A stretch of DNA of 64,000 nt from Streptomyces sp. DSM 15324. GTDB lineage: Bacteria > Actinomycetota > Actinomycetes > Streptomycetales > Streptomycetaceae. Made by a program: the position numbers and the translations under genes. The stretch is from NCBI RefSeq assembly GCF_001514285.1, contig NZ_KQ949024.1, positions 894,446 through 958,445 of the forward strand. The letters are read 5' to 3'. Positions 8,488 through 17,598 of the stretch are shown here, piece by piece; position 1 is the first letter of the stretch, and each line of letters opens with the position of its first letter. The notes beneath the pieces are model-generated. The model saw only the letters and a list, made by a program, of their open reading frames with translations. It was not told the DNA's origin and did no database searches.

Positions 8488-11400
8488 ATGAACGCACGGC
8501 TCGCTCTGCTCAGCACTGTGGCCCCCGGTGTCACGGAGAGCGAGGTGTTCCGGCTTGCGTTGCAGCACGCTATGGGCGAACTCGACGCGCTCGGCGCGGC
8601 GATGCACCTGCGGGGCCCGATGTCGGCCCTGCGGCTGGTGTCGGCCGTGGGCCTCCCACCCGTTCTGACGAATTCCTGGGAGATCGTCGACCAGGACGGA
8701 CCGTCGGCTCCGGCCCGCGCGCTCCGGGGGAGCAAGGGCGTGTGGGTACCGAACACCGCCCGGCCGGGGTCCGGGTCCCCCCGGCCTGCGTCCGCGTCAG
8801 CCGCACCGGGGTCCGGGTCCGGCGCACCGGCATCCGCGTCCGGCGCACCGGCATCCGGGTCCGCGCTGCCGAGGTCCGGGTCCGCCGTGCCGGGGTCCGG
8901 ATCAACCGGGCCACGGTCCGGATCAGCCGGGCCCAGATCAGCCGGGCCAGGGTCCGGGTCCGCCCAGCCGAAGTCCGGGTCCGCCCAGCCGAGGTCCGGG
9001 TCCCCCCGGCAGGTCCCCGAGCCCGCCAGGCCGGTCTCCGGTTCCCCCCGGCAGGTCTTCGGGTCCCCCCGGCAGGTCCCCGAACCCGCCAGGCCAGTCC
9101 CCGAACCCACCAGGCCGGTCCCCGGGCCCGCCCGACCGGCCTCCACCCCCGCCGAGCCGGTCCCCGGGGCCGCGAGTCCGGTCCCGGCGCCCGTCTGGCC
9201 CGGCACCGGACTCGCCGCCCTCCCCGTGTTCAGCGGACCGCGGAGCGTCGGCGTGCTGACCGTGGTGGCCGGTGACCGCGGTGAACCCACGCCGGAGCAA
9301 TGGGAGTTCCTGCGGTCCCTCGTCGCCTGGACCGAGGACCGCATGGCCCGGGCACCGCGGCCGTCCGGGCCCGCGCGGCCGCAGCCGAGCGGAGAGCGGA
9401 TGCGGCGGGCCCTCAAGGAGGTCCGGGTCGGCTCGTGGGACTGGGACATCCGCACCGGTGAACTGATCTGGGACGAGGCGGCGCTGGAGCTGTACGGCAC
9501 CCTGCCGGCCGACTTCACCGGGAAGATCGACAGCTGGATGCGGCTCGTCCACCCCGACGACCTGGCGCCCACACTGGCGGCCACCCAGCGGGCCATCCTC
9601 GACCGGTCCGTCTACGAGGACGCGTACCGGGTGCGGCGCGCGGACGGCTCGTACGTCTGGACGCACGCGCGCGGCCGGGCCACGTACGACGCGCGGGGCG
9701 AGGCGCTGCGGATGATCGGCGTGGGCTGGGAGAGCGACGAGCCGTGCAGCGCCCGCGACACGCTCGGCCGGGCCCTGCGGCACATGAGCGACGGCTTCCT
9801 CGCGGTGGACGACGAGTGGCGGATCACCTTCGCCAATCTGGAGGCGGAGCGGTTCCTCGGTTTCCCGGAGGAGGAACTGTTCGGACGGCTGCTCTGGGAC
9901 CTGCCCGCCGCCCGGCAGGTGCCCGAGCTGCAGGCCCGGTGCCTGGCCGCCGCGGCCGAGGAGAAGCCGGCCGGCTTCGACGTGCGGGTGCCTTCCTGCG
10001 GCTGCCGCTACCACCTGCGGCTGGTGCCGGGACCCGACGGACGCACCCTCTACTTCACCGACGTCACCGAGAACCGCCGGCTCGCCGAGTCACGGCAGTC
10101 GGACGAGCGGGCCGCGGCCGAGCGGTCGGCGCGGATCGCGGAGCTGGCCGCGGAGCTCGCGAAGGCCACCACCTCGCAGGACGTGGTGGACGCGGTGGCC
10201 CGCCGGGTGCTGCCGCCGTTCGCCGCCACGGGGGTCCTGGTCCAGGTGACCGAGGACGAGCGACTGCACTCGGTCGGGGCCGTCGGCTATCCGGAGGACT
10301 TCCTGGCACTCATCGACGGCCGCCGCCGGGTGTCCGGCGACCCCTCCTGGGACGCGATCCGCTCCGGTACGCCCCTGTTCTTCTCCTCGCCGCAGGAGCT
10401 GACCGCGCACTCCCCCCATCTGACCGGCCTGCCGGAGCGCGCGGGCAAGCAGGCGTGGGCGTTCCTGCCGCTCACCGCCTCCGGACACACGTTCGGGGTC
10501 TGTGTGGTGGCCTTCGAACGGCTGCGCCTGCTCACCGCCGAGGAGCGCGCCCTGCTGACCACGATCAGCGCCCTCGTGGCGCAGTCGCTGGAACGCGCCC
10601 GGCTGTACGACGCCGAGTACACCCGCTCCCGCGAGCTCCAGCGCAGTCTGCTCCCCCAGGCGCTGCCCGACCTCGCCGCGTGCACGGCGGCCGCCCGCTA
10701 TCTGCCCGCCGGACCGGGCGCGGACGTGGGCGGCGACTGGTACGACGTCATCCCGCTGTCCGGGGGGCGGGTCGCGCTCGTGGCCGGTGACGTCATGGGC
10801 CACGGGCTGCCGGAGGCGGCCACCATGGGGCGGCTGCGCACCGCCGTCCACACCCTGGCCGACCTGGAACTTCCGCCCGGCGAGATCATGGGTCACCTCA
10901 ACGACATCGTCGGCGCCATGGGCGAGGGGTCGTACGCCACCTGTCTGTACGCCCTCTACGACTCGACCACCCGGCGCTGTTCCCTGGTGCGCGCCGGGCA
11001 TCCGCCGCCGGCGCTGGTGCGTCCCGACGGGAGCGTGTACTTCCCGGAGCGGGACGCCGACCCGCCGCTGGGCGCGGCGGAGCCGCCGTTCGAGACGGTC
11101 GAGCTGGAGGTGCCGGAGGGCAGTCTGCTCGTGCTGTACACCGACGGTCTGGTGGAGTCGGCGAAGCGGGACATCGACGAGGGGACCGCGGAGCTGGCCC
11201 GGCTGCTGAGCGCGGCCCGCGCGCGCGGCGCGCTCGACACCGCCGCGGAGCTCGAGCGCCTGTGCGACACCTTGACGTCCACGCTGCTGCCCGCCGACCA
11301 GCAGGCCGCCGACGACGCGGCGTTACTCGTCGCGCGTCTGCACGCGCTGCCCACCGAGCGGTTGGCCTCCTGGCAGCTTCCCGACGACCCGCGAGCGGCC

Positions 11401-11823
11401 GGGCACGCCCGTCGGCACGTCCGGGAACAGCTCGCCCTGTGGGGCCTGAACCCGCTCGCCCCCACCGCGGAACTCCTGGTCAGCGAACTCGTGGGCAACG
11501 TCGTCCGCCATGCCCGGGGCCCGGTGCGGCTGCGGCTGCTGTACGGCGCCGAGTTGATCTGCGAGGTCTACGACGGCAGCCAGGCCATGCCCCGCATCCG
11601 CCGGGCAACGGAGACCGACGAGGGCGGCCGGGGGCTGCAACTGATCACGGCGTTGTCGGGGCGATGGGGCGCGCGCTACACGCCGCACGGCAAGTGCATC
11701 TGGACCGAGCAACCGCTGCCCGGCCCGGACGGCGCGCCCGAGGAATCGGCCGATGGCCGGGAACTGCTGTTCCTCGGGGCGACCGGCTTGGACCCGGACG
11801 AGGACTGGAGGACGCTGCTGTGA
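8488..11823 (+). CDS. GAF-PAS-PAS-GAF-SpoIIE phosphatase with C-terminal anti-sigma-type ATPase domain
   Basis: 1111 residues. In order: the first half of a GAF-like domain (1-90); a Pro/Ser/Gly repeat insert (about 91-238); the second half of that GAF domain (240-285); a PAS/PAC pair ('VGSWDWDIRTGELIWDE', 305-415); a second PAS (425-530); a GAF domain (550-705); a SpoIIE/PP2C phosphatase (715-955; 'VGGDWYDVI', 'GDVMGHGL', 'YTDGLVE', 'DDAALLVAR'); and an RsbW-like ATPase (965-1075; 'SELVGNVVRHA', 'EGGRGLQL'). Such proteins read small-molecule signals and set anti-anti-sigma phosphorylation, so a sigma-B-like partner switch is the likely output. It shares the layout of osaC at the far end of this window. 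The ATG at 8488 follows GATAGGTTCCCAGC. Confidence 0.88.
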   Translation: MNARLALLSTVAPGVTESEVFRLALQHAMGELDALGAAMHLRGPMSALRLVSAVGLPPVLTNSWEIVDQDGPSAPARALRGSKGVWVPNTARPGSGSPRPASASAAPGSGSGAPASASGAPASGSALPRSGSAVPGSGSTGPRSGSAGPRSAGPGSGSAQPKSGSAQPRSGSPRQVPEPARPVSGSPRQVFGSPRQVPEPARPVPEPTRPVPGPARPASTPAEPVPGAASPVPAPVWPGTGLAALPVFSGPRSVGVLTVVAGDRGEPTPEQWEFLRSLVAWTEDRMARAPRPSGPARPQPSGERMRRALKEVRVGSWDWDIRTGELIWDEAALELYGTLPADFTGKIDSWMRLVHPDDLAPTLAATQRAILDRSVYEDAYRVRRADGSYVWTHARGRATYDARGEALRMIGVGWESDEPCSARDTLGRALRHMSDGFLAVDDEWRITFANLEAERFLGFPEEELFGRLLWDLPAARQVPELQARCLAAAAEEKPAGFDVRVPSCGCRYHLRLVPGPDGRTLYFTDVTENRRLAESRQSDERAAAERSARIAELAAELAKATTSQDVVDAVARRVLPPFAATGVLVQVTEDERLHSVGAVGYPEDFLALIDGRRRVSGDPSWDAIRSGTPLFFSSPQELTAHSPHLTGLPERAGKQAWAFLPLTASGHTFGVCVVAFERLRLLTAEERALLTTISALVAQSLERARLYDAEYTRSRELQRSLLPQALPDLAACTAAARYLPAGPGADVGGDWYDVIPLSGGRVALVAGDVMGHGLPEAATMGRLRTAVHTLADLELPPGEIMGHLNDIVGAMGEGSYATCLYALYDSTTRRCSLVRAGHPPPALVRPDGSVYFPERDADPPLGAAEPPFETVELEVPEGSLLVLYTDGLVESAKRDIDEGTAELARLLSAARARGALDTAAELERLCDTLTSTLLPADQQAADDAALLVARLHALPTERLASWQLPDDPRAAGHARRHVREQLALWGLNPLAPTAELLVSELVGNVVRHARGPVRLRLLYGAELICEVYDGSQAMPRIRRATETDEGGRGLQLITALSGRWGARYTPHGKCIWTEQPLPGPDGAPEESADGRELLFLGATGLDPDEDWRTLL
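8758..9201 (+). repeat. In-frame minisatellite interrupting a GAF domain
   Basis: Short GC-rich units of 9-15 bp of the type GGGTCCGGGTCCGCC, grading into CCCCCCGGCAGGTCCCCGA-like units, encode about 148 residues of Ser/Gly/Ala/Pro then Pro/Glu/Arg repeats. The reading frame is kept throughout. The flanks match the two halves of one GAF-like domain. Confidence 0.8.
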
Positions 11824-11857
11824 GGGCCGTGGACCGGCGGGGGAACCGACGGGGCCG

Positions 11858-12862
11858 TCAGGGGTCGATGAGGCCGGCGCGGATGGCGTAGCGGGTCAGC
11901 TCCAGGCGGTCGCGCATGCCGAGTTTCTGGAGGAGGTTGGCGCGGTGCCGTTCGACGGTCTTGGCGCTGATGTGCAGCAGGGTGCCGATCTCGCGTGACG
12001 TGTGGCCCTCGGCGACCAGTTTCAGGATCTCCTCCTCGCGCTCGGTGATCGGCCGCTCGGGCAGCCCCTCGACCCCGTCGCCGCGGTGCAGCCGCTCCAG
12101 GTAGGAGCGGACGAGGGCACGCTCGGCGCCGGGGTAGATGAACGGTTCGTCACGCACCACGGCCCGGCAGGCCTCGACCAGGTCGCGGTCGGCGACGGAC
12201 TTCAGGACGTAACCGCCCGCGCCCGCCTTGAGGGCCTCGAAGAAGTACTGCTCGTTGTCGTACATGGTCAGGACGAGGATGCGCAGGGCGGGCAGCCGGC
12301 GGGACAGCTCACGGGCCGCCTGGAGGCCGGTCATGCGGGGCATCGCCACGTCGAGGACGGCCAGGTCGATGTCCCCGGCCCGGGCCCGCTCGACCGCTTC
12401 GGCCCCGTCCCCGGCCTCGGCCACGACCTCCAGGTCGGGCTCCCCGTCGAGAATGAGCCGCACCCCGCGCCGCACGAGGGTGTGATCATCGGCGAGGAGG
12501 ACACGAATCGGCGGGCGACCGCCCTGCGGTTCCACCGCCTGTGCCCCGGCCGAGGACGACGTGCCGGCTCGTGCCCCGGCCGACCGAGGCGCGAACGACC
12601 GTGACGCAGCCGCCCGTGACCCCGCCGAGGACGGAATGGCCGCCCGGGACGCAGCCGCCCGCGACCCAGCCGGCCCCGACATGCCGGCCCGCGACCCGGC
12701 CGACCGAGGCGCGAACGACCGTGACGCGACCGCCCGTGCCCCGGCCGAGGACGGAGTGGCGACCCGGGACGCAGCCGCCCGCGACGTGCCAGCCCGCGAC
12801 CCGGCCGACGACGACGTGCCGGCCCGGGACGCGGCCGGCCGCGTCAGGGCGTCCGCGGTCAT
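11858..12862 (-). CDS. NarL/FixJ-type response regulator with a long repetitive N-terminal extension
   Basis: 334 residues. Residues 1-118 are Ala/Ser/Arg-rich, made of a 40-residue repeat (31-60 closely matches 71-100). A normal receiver begins near 119 ('IRVLLADDHTLVRRG', phosphoacceptor D in 'LAVLDVAMPRMTG', K in 'YVLKSVADRD'), then a LuxR-type HTH ('ITEREEEILKLVAEGHTSREIG', here split by the limit: 'TSREIGTLLHISAKTVERHR'). The start at 12862 overlaps the kinase stop as ATGA, so translation is coupled. A GTG at residue 110 could start a normal-length regulator but has no ribosome binding site. It should be phosphorylated by the kinase encoded at 12859-14049 and bind DNA as a dimer. The targets are unknown. 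Confidence 0.88.
   Translation of the reverse strand: MTADALTRPAASRAGTSSSAGSRAGTSRAAASRVATPSSAGARAVASRSFAPRSAGSRAGMSGPAGSRAAASRAAIPSSAGSRAAASRSFAPRSAGARAGTSSSAGAQAVEPQGGRPPIRVLLADDHTLVRRGVRLILDGEPDLEVVAEAGDGAEAVERARAGDIDLAVLDVAMPRMTGLQAARELSRRLPALRILVLTMYDNEQYFFEALKAGAGGYVLKSVADRDLVEACRAVVRDEPFIYPGAERALVRSYLERLHRGDGVEGLPERPITEREEEILKLVAEGHTSREIGTLLHISAKTVERHRANLLQKLGMRDRLELTRYAIRAGLIDP
12540..12845 (-). repeat. 120-bp in-frame repeat in the response regulator 5' end
   Basis: A block around 12583-12660 recurs at 12703-12780 with an offset of exactly 120 bp, and both are made of 12-15-bp subunits of the type GCCCGCGACCCGGCC. This encodes the 40-residue protein repeat of the N-terminal extension. 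Confidence 0.8.
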
Positions 12863-14049
12863 CGGTCCGCTCCCATCAGGGGCGCGGCCGCCGCCGTGGC
12901 GGCTTGCGCCGTCACCCGCAGTCGTACGTCCGTACCCGCGCCGCCGGTCGTGCGCCGACCCGCACCGGAAGAACGTTTCTCCGTACCGCCCGCCCCCGAA
13001 GCACTGCTCTCCTTACCGCCCGCCCCCGAAGCACCGCTCTCCGGACCTCCCCGACCGCTCGGCGACGCCACGGTCAGCGTCGCGCCTATGAGCAGGGCCC
13101 GTTCCCGCATGCCCGTGATGCCCGCGCCTTCCACGGCCGCCGTACCGAGGCCTCTGCCGTTGTCGCGTACGAGGAGTTCGACGCCGTCACCGAGCGGGCG
13201 CAGCCGGAGTTCGGCGCGGTCGGCACCGGCGTGGCGTGCGGTGTTGGTGAGGGCTTCCTGGGCGACCCGGTAGAGCACGAGTTCCGTCTCCTCGGTCAGC
13301 GGAGGCAGCCCGGCGTGCACGTCGTGGCGCACCGTGAGCCCATGGGTGGTGAACTCGCCGGCGAGCGAGCGCAACGCGCTGAGCAGGCCGAGTTCGTCGA
13401 GGACGCCGGGACGCAGCCGGCGCGCGATGTGCCGGATCTCCTCCAGCCCGGCGCGGGTGGCCTCCTGGGCCTGCCCCAGTTCCTCGCGCAGGTCCTCCGG
13501 CGCGCGGTCGGCGACCCGCTTGAGCTGGAGGAGGACGGCGGTCAGGGTCTGGCCGACCTCGTCATGGAGTTCGCGTGCGATGCGATGGCGTTCGCCCTCC
13601 TGGGCGGACAGCGCCCGGGCCGCGCTGGCGGCCCGCTCGGCCTCCAGCCGGTCGAGCATCGCGTTGTACGTGGTGATCAGCTCCGCCGTCTCGACGGGCC
13701 CCGAGACCACGGCACGGGCGCCCGGTCGCAGCAGATCGGCACCGGCCATCGCCCGGCCCAGCCGCCCGAGCGGGGCCAGGCCCACCCGCAGTACCAGGAC
13801 GTTGACGGCCAGGAGCACGGCGAGGCCGCCGAGGACGACGAGCGCCTCGCCCGGCAGTACGGGGGTGGAGACGGTGACCGGACCGAGAAGCAGCGCGGCG
13901 GCCACGGTCAGGCCGACGGCGTTGAGCGTGAAGATCCGTACGAACAACGACACGCTCCCGGTCCCTCCCTTCCCGCCACGCACCCACGGCACAGCCCTGA
14001 CCAGCCTCTCCGGGCTCCACCGCCCCTGTCCATCCGTCACAACACCCAT
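12859..14049 (-). CDS. NarL-family sensor histidine kinase (HAMP, HisKA_3, HATPase)
   Basis: 396 residues. Two hydrophobic segments near residues 31-85 ('LNAVGLTVAAALLLG', 'LVVLGGLAVLLAVNVLVL') make a short membrane anchor with almost no extracellular loop, so the signal is probably membrane or cytoplasmic. A HAMP-like linker, then HisKA_3 with the phospho-histidine in 'ARELHDEVGQTL', and an ATPase domain ('EALTNTARHAGA', 'DNGRGLG', 'GITGMRERALLIGA') follow. The end of the ATPase domain carries a Ser/Gly/Ala/Glu insert from 30-bp DNA repeats (12960-13060). It is translationally coupled to the response regulator. The ATG at 14049 is the most upstream plausible start; a GTG about 30 codons later is an alternative. 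Confidence 0.88.
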   Translation of the reverse strand: MGVVTDGQGRWSPERLVRAVPWVRGGKGGTGSVSLFVRIFTLNAVGLTVAAALLLGPVTVSTPVLPGEALVVLGGLAVLLAVNVLVLRVGLAPLGRLGRAMAGADLLRPGARAVVSGPVETAELITTYNAMLDRLEAERAASAARALSAQEGERHRIARELHDEVGQTLTAVLLQLKRVADRAPEDLREELGQAQEATRAGLEEIRHIARRLRPGVLDELGLLSALRSLAGEFTTHGLTVRHDVHAGLPPLTEETELVLYRVAQEALTNTARHAGADRAELRLRPLGDGVELLVRDNGRGLGTAAVEGAGITGMRERALLIGATLTVASPSGRGGPESGASGAGGKESSASGAGGTEKRSSGAGRRTTGGAGTDVRLRVTAQAATAAAAPLMGADR

Positions 14050-14158
14050 GTCGTCACCGTACGACCGGATGGCAGCATGACCGCTCCAGGCACCCTTCAT
14101 TTTGAAGATCACCGACTTACCCGAAGAACGTAACAAAAAGAGCAAAAGGGGAAGAAAA

Positions 14159-14644
14159 GTGTCTGCTCCACGCCTCCGCACGACACCGCTGCCAGGCATC
14201 GGCGTCCAGTACGACCTGGTGACACGAGAGCAGCGCCATCTGTCCGTGGTGGCCCATCGCGACGGCTCCCGCACCGTCGGCGTGTACCGGGCCGACGACC
14301 CGGACTCCTGTGCCCAGTCGCTGCGCCTGACCGGCGCGGAGGCCGCTTCGCTGATCGATGCGCTGATGCCGTCCCATCACAGCCCGAGCCTGCTGTACAC
14401 CAGCGACCTGGGCCTGGTCGCCGAGCGCATCGAGATCGCGGGCGCGTCCCGCTGGAACGGTCGCCTCCTGGGAGACACCCGGATGCGCACCGAGACGGGC
14501 GCGTCGATCGTGGCCGTGCTGCGGCGCGCGGAGGCCATTCCGTCGCCGACGCCGGACTTCCGGCTGGCGGGCGGCGACACCCTCATCGTGATCGGCACCC
14601 GCGAGGGCGTGGACGCGGCCGCGGCGATCCTCGGGCGGGAGTGA
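14159..14644 (+). CDS. TrkA-C domain regulatory subunit of a cation/proton antiporter (KhtT-like)
   Basis: 161 residues. The C-terminal 75 residues ('SRWNGRLLGDTRMRTETGASIVAVLRR...' in part, ending 'GGDTLIVIGTREGVDAAAAIL') form an RCK_C/TrkA-C fold; the N-terminal part resembles the KhtT N-domain. KhtT-type subunits bind nucleotides such as c-di-AMP or sense cytoplasmic conditions and gate the membrane antiporter encoded by the next gene, 4 nt downstream. The GTG at 14159 follows AGGGGAAG. The leader (14120-14158) is strikingly A-rich for this genome. Confidence 0.85.
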   Translation: MSAPRLRTTPLPGIGVQYDLVTREQRHLSVVAHRDGSRTVGVYRADDPDSCAQSLRLTGAEAASLIDALMPSHHSPSLLYTSDLGLVAERIEIAGASRWNGRLLGDTRMRTETGASIVAVLRRAEAIPSPTPDFRLAGGDTLIVIGTREGVDAAAAILGRE

Positions 14645-14648
14645 TCGA

Positions 14649-15875
14649 GTGCACTCCGCAGTTCTGTTGATCGAGTTCGGTTCCATCATCCTGGCGCTCG
14701 GGCTGCTCGGCCGGTTCGCCGCCCGCTTCTCGTTCTCACCGATACCGCTGTACCTGCTGGCCGGCCTGGCCTTCGGCGAGGGCGGGCTGCTGCCACTGGG
14801 CGCGAGCGAGGAGTTCGTGGCCACCGGCGCCGAGATCGGCGTCATCCTGCTGCTGCTCATGCTGGGCCTCGAGTACACGGCGAGCGATCTGGTCTCCAAC
14901 CTCACGTCGCACTACCCGTCGGGCCTGGTCGACTGCGCCCTCAACGCGCTGCCCGGCGCGGCCATGGCGCTGCTGCTGGGCTGGGGCCCGGTGGCGGCGG
15001 TGGTGCTGGCGGGCGTCACCTGGATCTCGTCGTCCGGGGTGATCGCGAAGGTGCTGAACGACCTGGGCCGGGTCGGCAACCGCGAGACGCCGGTCATCCT
15101 CAGCGTGCTGGTCCTCGAAGACCTGGCGATGGCGGTCTACCTGCCCATCGTCACGGCGCTGGTGGCCGGGGTGGGACTGGCTGCGGGCAGCCTCACCCTG
15201 GCCGTCGCGCTGGGCGTCGCGGGGCTCGTGCTGTTCGCGGCGGTGCGCTACGGCCGGGTCATCTCCCGGTTCGTCTCCAGCGACGATCCGGAGAAGCTGC
15301 TGCTCGTGGTGCTGGGCCTGACGATCCTGGTCGCCGGTGTGGCGCAGCAGTTGCAGGTGTCGGCGGCGGTGGGCGCGTTCCTCGTGGGCATCGCGCTGTC
15401 CGGGGAGGCGGCGGAGGGCGCGCACACGCTGCTGAGCCCGCTGCGGGACCTGTTCGCGGCGATCTTCTTCGTCTTCTTCGGGCTGCACACCGACCCGGCG
15501 AGCATTCCTCCGGTCATCCTGCCCGCGCTGGCGCTGGCCGTCGTCACCGCCGCGACGAAGATCGCCACCGGCTACTGGGCGGCCCGGCGCGCGGGCATCT
15601 CCGTCAAGGGCCGCTGGCGCGCGGGCGGCGCGCTGGTCGCCCGCGGCGAGTTCTCGATCGTCATCGCCGGTCTCGCGGTCACCGCCGGGATCGAGCCGTC
15701 CCTGGGCCCGCTGGCGACGGCGTACGTGCTGCTCCTGGTGGTCCTGGGCCCGCTCACCGCGCGCTACACGGAACCGCTCGCCCGCTGGTGGACGAACCGC
15801 CGGACCCCCCGGGCCGTCCTGCCGGAACAGCTGACCGAGTCCGTGCCGCGGTCGCAGACTTCGGTGGGCGACTGA
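14649..15875 (+). CDS. CPA2-family cation/proton antiporter (KhtU/KefB-like membrane subunit)
   Basis: 408 residues with about twelve hydrophobic segments. The CPA2 signatures are visible: 'LAGLAFGEGGLLPLG', 'LLLMLGLEYTASDL', the discontinuous helix region 'WISSSGVIAKVL', 'VLVLEDLAMAVYLP' and 'SAAVGAFLVGIALSG'. It should exchange K+ or Na+ for protons across the cytoplasmic membrane under control of the TrkA-C subunit just upstream. The GTG start at 14649 is 5 nt after the previous stop, with CGGGAG as ribosome binding site inside that gene's end. There is no fused TrkA-N domain, consistent with a separate regulatory subunit. Confidence 0.88.
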   Translation: MHSAVLLIEFGSIILALGLLGRFAARFSFSPIPLYLLAGLAFGEGGLLPLGASEEFVATGAEIGVILLLLMLGLEYTASDLVSNLTSHYPSGLVDCALNALPGAAMALLLGWGPVAAVVLAGVTWISSSGVIAKVLNDLGRVGNRETPVILSVLVLEDLAMAVYLPIVTALVAGVGLAAGSLTLAVALGVAGLVLFAAVRYGRVISRFVSSDDPEKLLLVVLGLTILVAGVAQQLQVSAAVGAFLVGIALSGEAAEGAHTLLSPLRDLFAAIFFVFFGLHTDPASIPPVILPALALAVVTAATKIATGYWAARRAGISVKGRWRAGGALVARGEFSIVIAGLAVTAGIEPSLGPLATAYVLLLVVLGPLTARYTEPLARWWTNRRTPRAVLPEQLTESVPRSQTSVGD

Positions 15876-15945
15876 GACGAGGGGCGCACGACGCGTCGGC
15901 GCGGACGGCACGGCAGCGCGGACCTTGGACCGCGTCTCCCAAGAC

Positions 15946-15974
15946 GGGGCCGCGTTCATCCGGAGCGCGGCCCC
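15946..15974 (+). terminator. GC-rich hairpin after the antiporter gene
   Basis: Perfect 9-bp stem GGGGCCGCG/CGCGGCCCC with an 11-nt loop, about 70 nt after the antiporter stop. No U-tract follows, as is common in Streptomyces. Confidence 0.55.
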
Positions 15975-15992
15975 AGCGGCCGGCCCCACTCC

Positions 15993-16006
15993 GTGACGCA
16001 CGTCAC
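15993..16006. promoter_or_regulatory. Palindrome resembling a Crp site upstream of the lipoprotein gene
   Basis: GTGACG-CA-CGTCAC, a perfect 6-bp inverted repeat, 138 nt before the lipoprotein start. It fits the GTG-N6-GNCAC pattern reported for Streptomyces Crp as I recall it. About 50 nt further on (16065-16080) lies a second imperfect palindrome, GTTACCGGCAAGTA. Confidence 0.35.
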
Positions 16007-16143
16007 CTCTCACGCTGACGGAATCCAGGGCCGCCGACGCGAGGACCGTGGCATGCTCATGGCTTGTTACCGGCAAGTAGGCATCCGGTGTCCCACCGTG
16101 CCCGGCCGGTCCCCCCTCTCCCCCCCCATCCCCAGGACTGACC

Positions 16144-17598
16144 TTGCGCAGACGCCTGAGGCACACCCGTGCCCTCATGCCCGCCTTAGCCGCATCCGCC
16201 CTCCTCCTCGCCACGGGCTGCTCCTCCGCCCAGCCCCAGGCCGCCTCCGCATCCGCATCCACTTCCGCCGTAGGGGAGTCCCCCGCCCCGGACTCCGACG
16301 CCGGCCGCTCGCTGGCGGTGGCGGCCGCACCGGCGGGCACGGCGACCGCCTCGGCCAATCCGGCCAGGTCCGACGGCAGGGCCCAGCGGACCGAACTCAG
16401 CGTCGCCTCGTACGACAGCAAGACCCGACGGGCCGTCATCTCCTCGAACGACACTCCCGGCCGGGCGAGTTCCTCCCCATCTCCAAGTTCCTCCCCCTCG
16501 CCGAGTTCCTCCCCCTCGGGCCCCGCCTCGCCGAGCGCCTCGGCGGCCCCGCGGCAGCGCACCGCCGTCGGCGACGTGATCGCCAGCGCTCCGGCACCCG
16601 GCGCCCCGCGGGGGCTCCTCGCCAAGGTCACCAAGGTTCTCGGCGAGACCGAGCGGGGCACGGAGGTGCAGACCGAACCGGCCCGGCTCAACGCCCTGCT
16701 CGGGGACGACACCGCCAAGGGCAGCGTGCCCGTCGACCCGGCCTCCTTCGACGTCGACACCCTGCTGCCCGACGTCGACGTCTCCTGGGCGGGCACGGGC
16801 GACGTCCGTGTCGGACCGGAGGGCGCGACCGTCCCGCTCGGCAGCCTGCGCCTCGACGTCCGCGCCGAACTGCCCACGGTGGCCCAGGGGTCCGTCTCCG
16901 CGGACGCCTCCGTCGAAGGCTTCGTCCAGGTCGCCCCGCAGGTGGACTTCCGGTACGGCGGCGAGGGCACCGGCACCGCGCCCGCCTCGGCCTATCTGGG
17001 CGTGTCCGGGAAGTGGACCTCGGGCTGGTCCCTCAAGGGCCGGGCCGGCGCCTCCGCCACCCCCACCCGGATACCCTTCGCGACCCTGCACGCCGACCCC
17101 GTCCTCCAGGTCGGTCCCGTGCCCGTGGTGGTCAACCTCGATCTGACCTGTTACGTCGAGATCAGCGGCGACGGAAAGATCACCGTGGACGTGGAACAGA
17201 ACCTCAAGGGCGACTTCAAGGCCGGCGGGACCTTCGGGCTCGGCCGGGGCTGGACGCCGGTCAGTTCCTCCGACATGACCAGCACCCCCGTGCGTACCTC
17301 CGTCACCACCGCAGGGGGCGTCAAGGCGGCCCTGGGCGCCGAGGCAGGCGTCGGCCTCTACGGCAGTGTCGGCGTCGTCGCCGACCTCGCGCCGTACGTC
17401 CGCGGCGAGGGCACGGCCACGGTCACCGGCACCGACGAGGTGTTCAAGGCCAAGGGCAGCTGGGCGCTCTACGGCGGCGTCGACCTCACCGGCACCCTGC
17501 GGCTCCAGTTGACCATCTTCGGCACACCGGTGCTCCGCAAGGACATCCCCCTCGGCACACTCCACCGGGAGTGGAAGCTGGCGGGCAACACGCCCTAG
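16144..17598 (+). CDS. Putative exported lipoprotein of unknown function
   Basis: 484 residues. An arginine-rich n-region, a hydrophobic stretch and the lipobox-like 'LLLATGCSS' (Cys near residue 26) indicate a lipoprotein exported and anchored to the outer face of the membrane. A Ser/Pro/Ala-rich spacer follows to about residue 140 and includes P-S-S repeats. The rest is rich in Val/Gly/Thr/Asp with alternating patterns suggesting an extended beta structure. I recognise no catalytic motif. The TTG at 16144 (AGGA 9 nt upstream) is preferred over the ATG at 16177 because it supplies the charged n-region. Its stop overlaps the convergent MazG-like gene's stop by 4 nt (shared CTAG). Confidence 0.75.
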   Translation: MRRRLRHTRALMPALAASALLLATGCSSAQPQAASASASTSAVGESPAPDSDAGRSLAVAAAPAGTATASANPARSDGRAQRTELSVASYDSKTRRAVISSNDTPGRASSSPSPSSSPSPSSSPSGPASPSASAAPRQRTAVGDVIASAPAPGAPRGLLAKVTKVLGETERGTEVQTEPARLNALLGDDTAKGSVPVDPASFDVDTLLPDVDVSWAGTGDVRVGPEGATVPLGSLRLDVRAELPTVAQGSVSADASVEGFVQVAPQVDFRYGGEGTGTAPASAYLGVSGKWTSGWSLKGRAGASATPTRIPFATLHADPVLQVGPVPVVVNLDLTCYVEISGDGKITVDVEQNLKGDFKAGGTFGLGRGWTPVSSSDMTSTPVRTSVTTAGGVKAALGAEAGVGLYGSVGVVADLAPYVRGEGTATVTGTDEVFKAKGSWALYGGVDLTGTLRLQLTIFGTPVLRKDIPLGTLHREWKLAGNTP

